A DNA stretch of 64,000 bases, from contig CAWKGK010000009.1 of NCBI GenBank assembly GCA_963849115.1, positions 558,001 to 622,000 on the forward strand, given 5' to 3'. The notes under the pieces were generated by a model. It did no database searches. It saw nothing but the letters and a program-made list of their open reading frames with translations, and had not been told where the DNA came from. Positions within the stretch are counted from its first letter, which is position 1, and every line of letters starts with the position of its first letter. Below are positions 43,846-52,640 of the stretch, piece by piece. The stretch is from JACDAL01 sp963849115. Its GTDB lineage: Bacteria > Actinomycetota > CADDZG01 > WHSQ01. A program made the position numbers and the translations under genes.

Positions 43846-44519
43846 TCAGGCTAGGTTGGCTCGCAGGAACTCGAGTGTCTTGACCCAGGATTCCCTCGCG
43901 GCGTCCGCATCGTAGGTGCCCAGCCGGTTGGTGTCGTTGAAGAAGGCGTGACCCTTGCCTTCATAGAACTCGAAGCGGACGTCGACTCCGGCGTCCTTCA
44001 TCTCATGCTCCAGCGACTTGGCGTCGTCCACCGAGACGAAGTCGTCGGCGGTTCCGAAGTGGCCCAGGACGGGGGCCTCGATTTTCGAGAAGTCCGGCTT
44101 CCCGTGGGGCATGAGGTAGTAGTAGGAGACGGCCGCCGTCACTCTGGGATTGGCGCCCGCGGCCCACACCGAGAGCCCGCCGCCGAGGCAGAACCCGACC
44201 GAGCCCACCCCACGTCCTTGAGTCGTTCGTGTTGGGCGAGATAGTCAACTGCGCCCCGCATGTCGCGCTCGGCTTGGTCCATGGACATCGCCATCATCTG
44301 CTCGGCCTCGCCTGGCTGGGTCGTAGTCTCTCCCCTGTAGAGGTCGGGCGCCAGAGCAACGAAGCCCTCGGCCGCCAGGCGGTCACAGACGTCGCGAATG
44401 TGGTCCTCGAGACCCCAGTACTCCTGGAGCACGACGACGGGGATCCCGCTCCCGGAGGTCGGAGTCGACAGGTAGCCCGGGGCAGTGGAGCCGTTGGAAG
44501 GGAACTCGACATGCGTCAT
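43846..44519 (-). pseudogene. Dienelactone hydrolase-family protein, frameshifted
   Basis: Two minus-strand segments (start 44519 to about 44208, then 44208-43846) make one alpha/beta hydrolase of about 224 residues. The first has VVVLQEYWGLEDHIRDVCDR; the second holds the Cys nucleophile in GSVGFCLGGGLS, the Asp in HFGTADDFV and the His in GKGHAFFN. The switch lies in a four-base G run (44208-44211 as C on the plus strand) where one base is missing; adding it gives DVGVGSVGFC. The ATG at 44519 has a perfect AAAGGAG site. With the base restored it would be a normal dienelactone hydrolase; otherwise it is inactive. Confidence 0.75.
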
Positions 44520-44709
44520 TCTGACTCCTTTCAACGAGGGATTCATCCACAGACGGTGTGAAGCCGTCGGCATGTTCTCAGCCCGCGTGGGGAAAATCAA
44601 CTGAGGAAAGTCACGGAAACCATCAGGAGGCCAGAAATTGCCGGGGAAACAGGAAGAAGAGCGCTGGGCCGGTCGCGCCGAGGAGCGCTCCGAGGACAGA
44701 CAGAACTCT

Positions 44710-44856
44710 TTAGTCCATGTCGCGCCTCATCCGGACGACCGTGACCGCGAAACCGACGAACGCGCCGACGAACGCGCCGAGGTGATCGAGCCGGACGGCT
44801 CTACTTCGCCCCGGCGACCCAGAGGGCCACAAGGTGGCTGAGCGAAGTTGTCTCAT
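44710..44856 (-). CDS. Possible 48-residue membrane microprotein
   Basis: An ATG frame preceded by GCGGGAG codes for a basic N-terminus, one membrane-length helix (DHLGAFVGAFVGFAVTVVRM, residues 24-43) and a charged end RRDMD. The helix is partly built from a tandem 12-base repeat (GAFV twice). On the plus strand an overlapping TTG frame (44638-44841) gives only a low-complexity charged protein and is less credible. Family unknown. Confidence 0.35.
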   Translation of the reverse strand: MRQLRSATLWPSGSPGRSRAVRLDHLGAFVGAFVGFAVTVVRMRRDMD

Positions 44857-44907
44857 TTGGGCTCCCGCTAAGGAGGGCAGCTCTCATCGACTAGAGAAAG
44901 GTGCGGC

Positions 44908-45864
44908 GTGACAAAATACGGCTACAAGATCTCGTCCGAGGAGCACGGGCCCCAGGAGCTGGTGGATTATGCCCGTCGGGCAGAGCAGGCGGGCTTCGGC
45001 TTTGCGTCGATCTCGGACCACTTCCATCCTTGGGTCACCGCCCAGGGTCACAGCTCCTTCGTGTGGGCGGTCCTTGGAGGCATCGCACAGGCGACTGACC
45101 GGATTGACATCGTGACCGGGGTGACCTGCCCCAGTGTTCGAATTCATCCCGCCGTGGTGGCCCATGCCGCCGCAACCGCAGGGGTCATGTTGGAGGGCCG
45201 CTTTGCGTTGGGGGTGGGCTCCGGCGAGAACCTAAACGAGCACATACTCGGAGACCGCTGGCCGGAGGCCCCAGTGCGCCTGGAGATGCTCGAGGAGGCG
45301 GTCGAGGTCATCAGGATGCTGTGGGAAGGTGGCCAGAAGAGCCACCATGGCCGCCACTATACGGTGGAGAACGCTCGCATCTTCGATCTTCCGGAGCGCC
45401 CCATCCCGATCATGGTCGCGGGCAGCGGCAAGTCGTCCACCACGCTGGCAGGGAGGATCGGAGACGGCTTCGTGGGTTTGGCCCCCGACGCCGAGATGCT
45501 GAAGACGTTCGACGACTCCGGCGGTGCGGGAAAGCCGCGCTACAGCGAGGTCAACGTATGTTGGGCGGATGACAAGGCGCAAGCTCGCAGCACCGTAATG
45601 GAGTACTGGCCGGTGGCAGGCGTCAAGGGGCAACTAATGCAGGAGCTGCCCGTGCCGGCTTTGTTCGAGCAAGCAACGTCGATGGTGCCCGAAGACGACG
45701 TGGTCTCTACGATCGTGTGCGGGCCGGACGACCAGGAGCACATCGAGGGAATCAAGAAGTTTGTCGACGCCGGCTACGACCACGTATGGATACACCAGAT
45801 AGGGCCCGACCAAGAGGGGTTTTTCCGTTTCTACCGGGACAGAGTTCTACCCAAGCTGATCTAA
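44908..45864 (+). CDS. F420-dependent LLM-class oxidoreductase (glucose-6-phosphate dehydrogenase-like)
   Basis: A 318-residue TIM-barrel protein of the luciferase-like family. KISSEEHGPQELVDYARRAE near the start, SISDHFHPW near 35, ATAGVMLEGRFALGVGSGEN near 90 and AGSGKSSTTLAGRIGDGF near 170 match the F420-dependent, FGD-related subgroup; Fgd proper oxidises glucose-6-phosphate, but the substrate here is not certain. It implies coenzyme F420 in this organism. GTG start with GAAAGG upstream. A short damaged gene follows after 13 bases. Confidence 0.88.
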   Translation: MTKYGYKISSEEHGPQELVDYARRAEQAGFGFASISDHFHPWVTAQGHSSFVWAVLGGIAQATDRIDIVTGVTCPSVRIHPAVVAHAAATAGVMLEGRFALGVGSGENLNEHILGDRWPEAPVRLEMLEEAVEVIRMLWEGGQKSHHGRHYTVENARIFDLPERPIPIMVAGSGKSSTTLAGRIGDGFVGLAPDAEMLKTFDDSGGAGKPRYSEVNVCWADDKAQARSTVMEYWPVAGVKGQLMQELPVPALFEQATSMVPEDDVVSTIVCGPDDQEHIEGIKKFVDAGYDHVWIHQIGPDQEGFFRFYRDRVLPKLI

Positions 45865-45877
45865 AAGGAAAGTCAAA

Positions 45878-46323
45878 ATGGCTTTTCGAGACCTGAGTGC
45901 AGCGCTGTTAAAGGGTGTCGCCGCCGGCGCGGTCGGGACCGGGGCAATAACCGCCTACCAGATGGTGAAGATGAAGGTGCAGGGGGGCGAGCCCAGCACT
46001 GCACCAGCCGATGCCGTCGAGAAGGTGCTCCCCGTATCGACCAGCAGTGAGCAGGAGAAGATGAAGCTGGCGCACCTTACTCACTGGGGCTACGGGACCG
46101 GCTGAGGGGCGGTGCGCGGCCTTCTCGGTGACACCGGCATGAGGGAACGGCGGCATCGACGGTGTTCTTCGGCCTGGTGTGGGGCTCGGCGCTCACGATG
46201 CTGCCCGCTCTCGACCTCGCGCCGAAGCCCCAGGACTGGGGAGCGAAGGCGCTCGGCGAGGACGCGATGATGCACGGCGTCTACGCGGCCGTAGTCGGGC
46301 TCGCCTACGAAGCAATGTCCTAA
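45878..46323 (+). pseudogene. Small membrane-associated protein, broken by TGA and frameshift
   Basis: The first 75 codons (MAFRDLSAALLKGVAAGAVG, TAYQMVKMKVQGG, HLTHWGYGTG) end at a TGA at 46103-46105. In the same frame the sequence continues GAVRGLLGDTGMR, and Trp (TGG) would be expected at the TGA. A second break at the GGG run 46143-46145 (one base missing) moves to the frame that reads TAASTVFFGLVWGSALTMLP and ends MHGVYAAVVGLAYEAMS at 46323. Restored, it would be a protein of about 149 residues with two to three hydrophobic helices. Function unknown. Two independent lesions favour true decay over one sequencing error. Confidence 0.55.
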
Positions 46324-46398
46324 AGCCGGCGCCTCTCGAGCCAACTCTGAGTTCCCTACCACACCCCAGACGGTTGCGGCGACAATGTCTGGACCGGG

Positions 46399-46422
46399 CC
46401 ACCGAGAATCCGCCCTCGGTGG
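46399..46422. other. Hairpin upstream of the PhoD-like gene
   Basis: CCACCGAG (46399-46406) pairs with CTCGGTGG (46415-46422) around an 8-base loop, 58 bases before the PhoD-like start. It may terminate the decayed gene upstream or sit in the leader. Confidence 0.4.
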
Positions 46423-46479
46423 AGAGCTTCGACCGTATCGAGCGGTTCAGAAAGAGCCCCGGCCCGCCGATATCAGGGT

Positions 46480-48363
46480 ATGGAAAGACGAGAGTTCCTT
46501 CAGCGCGGCCTGGTCCTCGCCGCAGCCGGAGCCGGCTCTGCGGTCGTCGGTTCTCGCGTCGCCGAAGCGGCCACGACCCTGTATTCGGACGGCTTCCGTA
46601 GGGCCAAGACGACCAAGGGCTGGGGCAAGAGCTGGTACAGCCCTCGTTATGAGATGCCCTGGGGCATCTCGTCCCACAAGGGTTACTTCGTCATGGATCC
46701 CGAGGGAAATGCCGATCCCCTGAACCCCAGTCCGGTACTGGTGCTGAACAAGGACGTGCGCGACGTCGACATCATCGCCAAGATCTACTCTCGTAACAAG
46801 GACGCGCGCTTCGGGCTGGTGGCCCGCTACGTGAACTACGGGGACTTCTACGCCTGCTACGTCGATCGCAACAACGTGCGGCTGTCGCGTTTCACGATGA
46901 GGGGCGAGCAGGTGTTGGACAAGGCTCCCATCCCGGAGCAGACAGACACCGGCTTCATGATCCGCTTCCACGTGAGCGGCGGCGACAAGACCACTCTCAA
47001 GGCGAAGGTGTGGCGGGCCGGAAGGGTCCAGCCGCGCAACTGGACGGTGTCGAAGTCTCACACGGACGCCACGCTCGCCAAGCCGGCACCATACGGTTGT
47101 GTGTTCCTCCACGACTCCGGCAAGAAGTGGACCGCCACCTTCGAGATCTCCAAGTTCAAGGCCACTTCCTCGCAGACGAAGAAGCCGACCGCCCCCTACC
47201 CTGTCTTCTCCTACGCGGGACGCTTCTCGACAGATCAGGGTCTGCGCGCCCGCGTGGTAGCGCGCACAACGGTCCCGGCCAAGGTGCGTTTCGAGTGGAG
47301 CACTCAGCCGAACTTCTCGAACTCCCACTCGAACGATGCATCCGGCTACGTCAAGCGGGCCGCGGTCGCCAAGGGCTGGCTCACGAACCTGCCGCCCAAC
47401 TCGCCGGTCTACTGGCGTGCGGTTGCAAGCACAGGGGCCGGAGGACAAGCGTCCAGCGCGGTCCACACCCTTCGTACTCCGCCCGCCGCAGGCGAGAAGA
47501 TCACATTTGCGTTCGGGTCCTGCACCGACTTCCATGTCCCCAACCCCTCCTTCGAACGGGCTGCGGCGCGAGGGGCCGACTTCTTCGTGCATCTCGGCGA
47601 CTTTGGTTATGCGGCCTTCGGGACTCGCTCGGCGGTGTCCCGCACCGCCGGTGCCTACCAGGACCGCTGGACGCGCATGCTGGCATCCTCGAGCATCGCA
47701 AGCATGACCAGGAAGGGATTCTGGATCGGCTGTCAGGACGACCAGGACTACGGCCGTGGGGACGCCTGGAGCGGCGATCACGCGAAGTTCACGATCTCCG
47801 CATGGAACCAGCTATCGGGCAACCTCGACCAACGCTATTTTGCCGTGCGCTATGGAGACGCCCACCTGTTCTTCACGGACTCGTGCCGTTTCTCCGACAA
47901 GAGGGATGCCGATACGGGGGACTCGATGCTCGGTGCCAAGCAGAAGGCTTGGCTGAAGAAGGCTATGCTGAACTCGAACGCGCCCGTGCTGGTGTTGTTC
48001 ATGCCGCGCCAGATGAGCCATGTCAAGAACAACTTCAACAATGAGTACGACGAGCTTGTGAGCTTCTTCAAGAAGCGCGTTCAGGATGGACACGCGGTAC
48101 TGATCTGCTCGGGCAACTCTCACCTCCAGTACATGGGCCAGCATCCGCCTGCGAACACGCCTGAGGAGGCCTACGAGTTCTGCTCTTCCGGCACGGACCG
48201 GGCCGGACAGCGCAGCTACCCCACCGGCGCTATCAAGAATCGTGAGGACGGGATCAACGCGTTCGGCCTTGTCGAGATCGACACTGCCAGCAACTCTCTG
48301 AAGCTGCGCTCGGTCGGCTCCGACACGGGGAACGTGATCCTCTCGAAGGACCACACGATCTAG
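46480..48363 (+). CDS. Tat-exported PhoD-like metallophosphatase with N-terminal beta-sandwich domain
   Basis: A 627-residue secreted protein. A Tat signal (ERREFLQRGLVLAAAGAGSA, residues 2-21) ends near 30. Residues 35-225 look like a laminin-G/glucanase-type sandwich that could bind sugar. A fibronectin-like region (240-340, ARVVARTTVPAKVRFEWS) leads to a PhoD-type core from 345: ITFAFGSCTDF, FFVHLGDFGY, QDDQDYGRGDAWSG. The canonical DDHE and GDxH motifs read DDQD and GNSHLQ, so the metal site differs. Phosphodi- or monoesters are family substrates; activity here is uncertain. Weak ribosome site. Confidence 0.82.
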   Translation: MERREFLQRGLVLAAAGAGSAVVGSRVAEAATTLYSDGFRRAKTTKGWGKSWYSPRYEMPWGISSHKGYFVMDPEGNADPLNPSPVLVLNKDVRDVDIIAKIYSRNKDARFGLVARYVNYGDFYACYVDRNNVRLSRFTMRGEQVLDKAPIPEQTDTGFMIRFHVSGGDKTTLKAKVWRAGRVQPRNWTVSKSHTDATLAKPAPYGCVFLHDSGKKWTATFEISKFKATSSQTKKPTAPYPVFSYAGRFSTDQGLRARVVARTTVPAKVRFEWSTQPNFSNSHSNDASGYVKRAAVAKGWLTNLPPNSPVYWRAVASTGAGGQASSAVHTLRTPPAAGEKITFAFGSCTDFHVPNPSFERAAARGADFFVHLGDFGYAAFGTRSAVSRTAGAYQDRWTRMLASSSIASMTRKGFWIGCQDDQDYGRGDAWSGDHAKFTISAWNQLSGNLDQRYFAVRYGDAHLFFTDSCRFSDKRDADTGDSMLGAKQKAWLKKAMLNSNAPVLVLFMPRQMSHVKNNFNNEYDELVSFFKKRVQDGHAVLICSGNSHLQYMGQHPPANTPEEAYEFCSSGTDRAGQRSYPTGAIKNREDGINAFGLVEIDTASNSLKLRSVGSDTGNVILSKDHTI

Positions 48364-48434
48364 ATCTGGTCTGATCGCAACCCAGAGCTACATTGGGCCC
48401 GCGGGCGGGGGCCGACCTCGCGCTGCGCTAACGC

Positions 48435-49415
48435 GTGCACAATGGATGCAATCAACAAGGGGAGCCCACAACGACCAGCTTCTTGATCGACACCGACACT
48501 GCCGGCGACGACGTCACCTCTATGCTGTTCGGCCTCCTGTGGCCGTCGGTCGTGCTGGACGCGGTGACGGTCTGCTGCGGCAACGTCTACCTCGAACAGG
48601 CAACACGAAATGCGCTCTACACGCTGGAGGTGGCAGGCCGCTCGGACGTCCCCGTCTATGCGGGAGCGGCCCGGCCTCTGATGCGAGACCTCGTCACCGC
48701 CCATTACGTTCACGGCACCGACGGAATGGGTGGCGCGAACTTCTCCGAGCCGTCGCGGTCCCTTGCGGAGGGCCATGCTGCCGACGCCATCATCGAGTTG
48801 TCGCACCGCCACTCAGGCGAGCTCGAGATCATCGCCCAGGCCCCCCTCACCAACATCGCGCTGGCGCTTTTTCTGGATCCTGAGCTTCCCTCCAGGGTAA
48901 GGCGGCTATGGGTGATGGGCGGCAGTAACAACCGGCTCGGCAACATCACGCCCGCGGCCGAGTTCAACTTCTACGTCGATCCGGAGGCCGCTCACGTTGT
49001 GCTGGCCGCGGGCTTCGCGCTCACGCTGGTGCCGTGGGACCTGTGCGTTGACTTCGGCATCTTGCTGCGTGAGGAGCTTCAGCCGGTGCTCGACATGAAG
49101 ACCAAGTTGTCGGAGTTCTATCTTCAGGTCAACCGTGGCGTCTGGGAGTTCATGCGCACTAATATCGAGGGCACCTCCATCGACGGGATCAGCCATCCCG
49201 ACTCGCTGATGATGGCAATGGCGATCGAGCATGATCTCATCCTCGAGAGCAGGGACTGCTTCGTCGACGTGGAGTGTTCAAGCGAACTGACGCGCGGCTA
49301 CAGCCTCGTCGATCTCAACCGCGTTCTCAACAAGGAGCCGAACGCGACCGTGATCACGCGCGTGGACAAGAAGGGCTTCAAGAAGATGCTGTTCGAGCTA
49401 CTCAGCCAGAGGTAG
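48435..49415 (+). CDS. Inosine-uridine-type nucleoside hydrolase
   Basis: The product (326 residues from GTG 48435) carries the family Asp cluster LIDTDTAGDD near residue 18, in place of the usual DTDPGxDD, plus APLTNIALAL, RLWVMGGSN, TPAAEFNFYVDPEAA and the His-Asp of ISHPDS. It cleaves nucleosides to base and ribose. The family N-terminus would fall at TTSFLIDTD. The best ribosome site (AAGGGGAG) points to an ACG codon at 48471, so the start is unclear (GTG 48435, ACG 48471 or TTG 48483). Ribokinase genes lie 1.3-4 kb further on. It overlaps the convergent gene by 14 bp. Confidence 0.87.
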   Translation: MHNGCNQQGEPTTTSFLIDTDTAGDDVTSMLFGLLWPSVVLDAVTVCCGNVYLEQATRNALYTLEVAGRSDVPVYAGAARPLMRDLVTAHYVHGTDGMGGANFSEPSRSLAEGHAADAIIELSHRHSGELEIIAQAPLTNIALALFLDPELPSRVRRLWVMGGSNNRLGNITPAAEFNFYVDPEAAHVVLAAGFALTLVPWDLCVDFGILLREELQPVLDMKTKLSEFYLQVNRGVWEFMRTNIEGTSIDGISHPDSLMMAMAIEHDLILESRDCFVDVECSSELTRGYSLVDLNRVLNKEPNATVITRVDKKGFKKMLFELLSQR

Positions 49416-50706
49416 GTAGGACAAGCTTTTCGGCGCGCGCAAGTAGAGCCACGGCCCCCTCTTGGCAGCTGCGCCGCTCCGCCCCGGTCGCATGCGCAAC
49501 ACGTTCAGATACGAGACTCTCGCACCGAGACACCAGCTCCGCCCAGCTCTCCGGATCCTCGCCGCGCACCTCGAGGGCGGCTCGCAGCCAGCGTCTCCCG
49601 TAGCCCGCGTGGATGGCCTCGTCGGCCCAGTCGAAGTCCATGTCCCGCTGGCTGGTGCGGTCGCCGAGCCCGCCGAACGCCGCGGCACGCACCTTCTTCT
49701 TTGAGATGTTCTTGGTCTCGAAGAAGGCCAGCATCGCAAGCCTGTAGATCGGGTCCTGGTCGCGGCACGCTTGATAGATGTAGCTTCCGAGTGGGACCTG
49801 TGCCGGCTCGAAACCCCAGAAGGCAAGCCGTCGCGCACCCATCGTCATGTGTCGGCTCTCGTCGTAGAGCCAGCGCGCGGCGTCGAACAGGAACTCCCAG
49901 CCCAGCTCGCGCTCGAATGCATGCAGGATGGCGGCCGCGGTCTCGACCGCCCAGACTTCGTTGAGATGGCTGACCGCGCTTCTGACTTGAAGTTGCAAGC
50001 CCTCGCCATAGGGGTAACCGGGGTCGAGGGCGTCGGGCCAGTAGAACGGCGTTACGAAATAGCGGGGATCGCGCGCCGGCTCCTGCGCCAGGCCGAACGG
50101 CCGCCCTCCCGGCACGGTTGAAGTCACCTCGGCGGCGCGGCTCGCCGCTTCGAGCGTCGTTCCCGAAGCCTTCTCGATCAGTTTGTGTAGCCGACCGGCC
50201 CAATCGCCTGGGATGCCGGGTTCGTGCTCGACCGCCTCCTGGAGCGTACCCTCCCGCTCCAGCTTCTCGTTCACCGCCACCTGGAGGAAGCGACGCGTGG
50301 GACCATCGGCGATGTCGTCCGAGAACTCGAGATAGTCCTCATAGGCTCGCCTCTGAGCGGGTAGCAGGACTCCTGACAGTGCCGTCAAGAGATCAGCCGG
50401 TCCGGGAGCGTCGAGGGCTGCGTCGAAGAGGGCAACCAGCTCGCGCTCCGGGCCGAGCTCCAGCGTGCGATCGGGATAGCGCAGCTCGAAGATACGGTTG
50501 CGCAACTCCCTCGCGGTGGCCGAGTCTTCCCATGCCGAGCGGCTCAGCAGCGCCTTGGTCTCGAGCCGCTGCACCGCCGGGATCCAGGCGGCTGCGGCCA
50601 CGATCACGGCTCGCTCGAGGTAGAGGAAGCGTTTGAGGATGACCGCGCTATCGATCCGTAGGAGGCCCTGGCGGCCCGGCTCCACCGGGAGCAGGGAGTC
50701 GCTCAT
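49402..50706 (-). CDS. Ferritin-like-fold protein of unknown function
   Basis: A 434-residue, largely helical protein with no signal or membrane segment. Carboxylate/His patterns typical of di-iron four-helix bundles are seen: KRFLYLERAVIVAAAAW, VETAAAILHAFERELGW, LYDESRHMTMGARRLAF and DFDWADEAIHAGYGRRWL. This suggests a ferritin-like or DUF455-related metal site, but I do not recognise a named family. The ATG at 50706 overlaps the ribokinase stop by 4 bp and has GAGGG upstream, so the longer frame through rbsK is not real. It may act with that kinase; nothing more can be said. Confidence 0.6.
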   Translation of the reverse strand: MSDSLLPVEPGRQGLLRIDSAVILKRFLYLERAVIVAAAAWIPAVQRLETKALLSRSAWEDSATARELRNRIFELRYPDRTLELGPERELVALFDAALDAPGPADLLTALSGVLLPAQRRAYEDYLEFSDDIADGPTRRFLQVAVNEKLEREGTLQEAVEHEPGIPGDWAGRLHKLIEKASGTTLEAASRAAEVTSTVPGGRPFGLAQEPARDPRYFVTPFYWPDALDPGYPYGEGLQLQVRSAVSHLNEVWAVETAAAILHAFERELGWEFLFDAARWLYDESRHMTMGARRLAFWGFEPAQVPLGSYIYQACRDQDPIYRLAMLAFFETKNISKKKVRAAAFGGLGDRTSQRDMDFDWADEAIHAGYGRRWLRAALEVRGEDPESWAELVSRCESLVSERVAHATGAERRSCQEGAVALLARAEKLVLPTSG

Positions 50707-51614
50707 CGGCCCTCGTTCATGAATTCCTGAAGCTGCTCTCGGCGGGGTAGTGAGGGAATGACTCCGAGCCTCGTGCAGGCTAGAGCCCCCGCGGCGGCGG
50801 CCCTCTCGGCCGCATCCTCTAGTCCGGCTCCCGTGGCAAGAGCTGCCGCCAGGGTTCCGCTGAAGGCGTCCCCGGCTCCCGTCGAGTCGACAACCGCCAC
50901 TGGCCAAGGCTCGATCGCGATGCGCTCGTTGCGGCGCGCCAGGAGCGCTCCTTTCGGGCCCAGCGTGAGCACGACGGCCGCGGGGCCGAGGTCGAGGAGA
51001 CGAGAGCAGAGCTCGTCGTCGTCGCATTCTTCGGAGGAGAGTCCCGCCAGGGCGCGGGCCTCCCCCTGGTTGGGAGTCAGCACGTCTACCGTGGAGAGCA
51101 TCTCGGGCATGAGCTTGCGAGCGGGGGCCGGGTTGAGCAGAGTGAGAGCAGCCGCTCTTCGCCCGGCGGTCATCGCCGCGGCGGCGGGGCCGACCGGGAT
51201 CTCGAGCTGGGTTGCGACCACAGCGGAGTTAGCGATCGAGGGCTCGGCCGCAGCGACGTCGTCGGCCGAGAGCAGCTCGTTGGCACCGGGGTCGAGCAGG
51301 ATCCGGTTTTCCCCGAGTTCGTCGAGCATGATGAAGCCGAGCCCGGTGTTTCGCTCCGAGTGGGTTACGAGGTGGCTCGTGCCGACTCCCTCGGAGGCAT
51401 AGAGCTCGAGCGCCATGTCTGCGAAAGCATCCTTGCCTACGGCGGCGACCAGCTCCACCTCGGCCCCCATGCGTGCCGCCATCACGGCCTGGTTGCTGCC
51501 TTTGCCGCCGGGACCTTGATCGAAGCCGCGCGCCAGCCGGGTCTCGCCCGCGGCGGGAAAGACGTCCGAGCGCAGCGTCAGCCCCACTGCGAAGCTCCCC
51601 ACCACAGTGATCAT
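50703..51614 (-). CDS. rbsK: Ribokinase-family (PfkB) sugar kinase 1
   Basis: A 303-residue PfkB kinase. GPGGKGSNQAVMAARMGAEV near 35, LDELGENRILLDPGANELL near 95 and the C-terminal DSTGAGDAFSGTLAAAL with the catalytic Asp near 245 match ribokinase, which phosphorylates ribose at O5. It starts at ATG 51614 and diverges from a second ribokinase. Its stop overlaps the ferritin-like gene. Confidence 0.85.
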   Translation of the reverse strand: MITVVGSFAVGLTLRSDVFPAAGETRLARGFDQGPGGKGSNQAVMAARMGAEVELVAAVGKDAFADMALELYASEGVGTSHLVTHSERNTGLGFIMLDELGENRILLDPGANELLSADDVAAAEPSIANSAVVATQLEIPVGPAAAAMTAGRRAAALTLLNPAPARKLMPEMLSTVDVLTPNQGEARALAGLSSEECDDDELCSRLLDLGPAAVVLTLGPKGALLARRNERIAIEPWPVAVVDSTGAGDAFSGTLAAALATGAGLEDAAERAAAAGALACTRLGVIPSLPRREQLQEFMNEGR

Positions 51615-51724
51615 CGCTCGTGAGTCTATGAAAGGGCGCCCGGTGGTCGTTGATCGCGCTCGCTTGCAGATGCGGAATCGGTGCGGGTTTGCTTACCTGC
51701 CCCGGCGCTCCCGTCTACAGTCGG

Positions 51725-52630
51725 GTGGTGATTCTGGTAGTGGGAAGCCTCAATCTCGACATCGTCATTCCCGTTCCCCATCACCCCCGGCCAGGTGAGT
51801 CCGTCCTCGGCGACGAGCACGCCCGCCACCCGGGGGGCAAGGGCGCGAACCAGGCGGTGGCCGCCGCACGTCTGGGGGCGTCGGTGGAGATGCTGGGCCG
51901 GGTCGGGGACGACGACGAGGGGAGGCTCCTGGTCAGCGCCCTTGGGGAGGCCGGAGTTGCCACCGATCATGTGCTCGTGACCGGGGACGCTCATAGCGGG
52001 ATCGCACTCATAACCGTCGACGACGAGGGCGAGAACACCATCGTGGTGAGTCCCGGCGCCAACGCCAGATTGACCCCTGCAGACATCGAGTCCGCAGCCG
52101 AGTTGATCAAGGGGGCGGGCATCGTCCTGCTTCAGCTCGAGGTTCCCCTGTCCACCGTTGAGCGTGCGACGCAGCTCGCGCGCGGCACGGTGATCCTGAA
52201 TCCGGCCCCGGCCTGCGAGCTGCCCGGCGCTCTTCTGGCGCGTGTGGACGTGCTGGTCCCGAATCGGGGAGAGCTCGAGTTCCTTGCGAACGGAGAGCAC
52301 GACGCTGTTACGGGCGCCCGAGGGCTTGAAGTTCAGCAGGTCGTCGTGACTATGGGAGCCGAGGGAGCACTCGTGGTGACCGGCAACGGAATCGAGTCCA
52401 TTGCAGGCCACTCGGTCGAGGCGGTAGACACAACCGCCGCGGGGGACTGCTTCTGTGGAGCTCTGGCCGCGGGCCTGGACGAGGGGCTCGACCTCGCCAA
52501 AGCGGCCCGCCGAGCGAACGCCGCCGCCGCGCTCTCGACAACGCACCGGGGAGCTCAACCGTCCTTGCCGACGAGAGTCGAGCTGGACGACTTTATCAAT
52601 CTCGGCACCGGTGAGCGGGGCTCCCGTTGA
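51725..52630 (+). CDS. rbsK: Ribokinase-family (PfkB) sugar kinase 2
   Basis: A 301-residue ribokinase. VVGSLNLDIVIPVPHHPRPG, HPGGKGANQAVAAARLGASV, NPAPACELP and the active-site DTTAAGDCFCGALAAGL are present. In the last the usual TGAGD reads TAAGD; the catalytic Asp is kept. Two adjacent GTG codons (51725, 51728) can start it; the ATG/GTG further up at 51650 adds non-family residues. It is about as distant from kinase 1 as usual paralogs, so the two may differ in substrate. Confidence 0.87.
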   Translation: MVILVVGSLNLDIVIPVPHHPRPGESVLGDEHARHPGGKGANQAVAAARLGASVEMLGRVGDDDEGRLLVSALGEAGVATDHVLVTGDAHSGIALITVDDEGENTIVVSPGANARLTPADIESAAELIKGAGIVLLQLEVPLSTVERATQLARGTVILNPAPACELPGALLARVDVLVPNRGELEFLANGEHDAVTGARGLEVQQVVVTMGAEGALVVTGNGIESIAGHSVEAVDTTAAGDCFCGALAAGLDEGLDLAKAARRANAAAALSTTHRGAQPSLPTRVELDDFINLGTGERGSR

Positions 52631-52640
52631 TAAGTTCGCT

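Noticed and set aside
44755..44780. Tandem 12-base repeat (CGACGAACGCGC) as possible CRISPR or minisatellite
   Set aside because: Only two copies and no spacers.
44638..44841. 67-codon plus-strand frame rich in Arg, Glu and Asp
   Set aside because: TTG start, low complexity and no ribosome site. It overlaps a more protein-like minus-strand frame.
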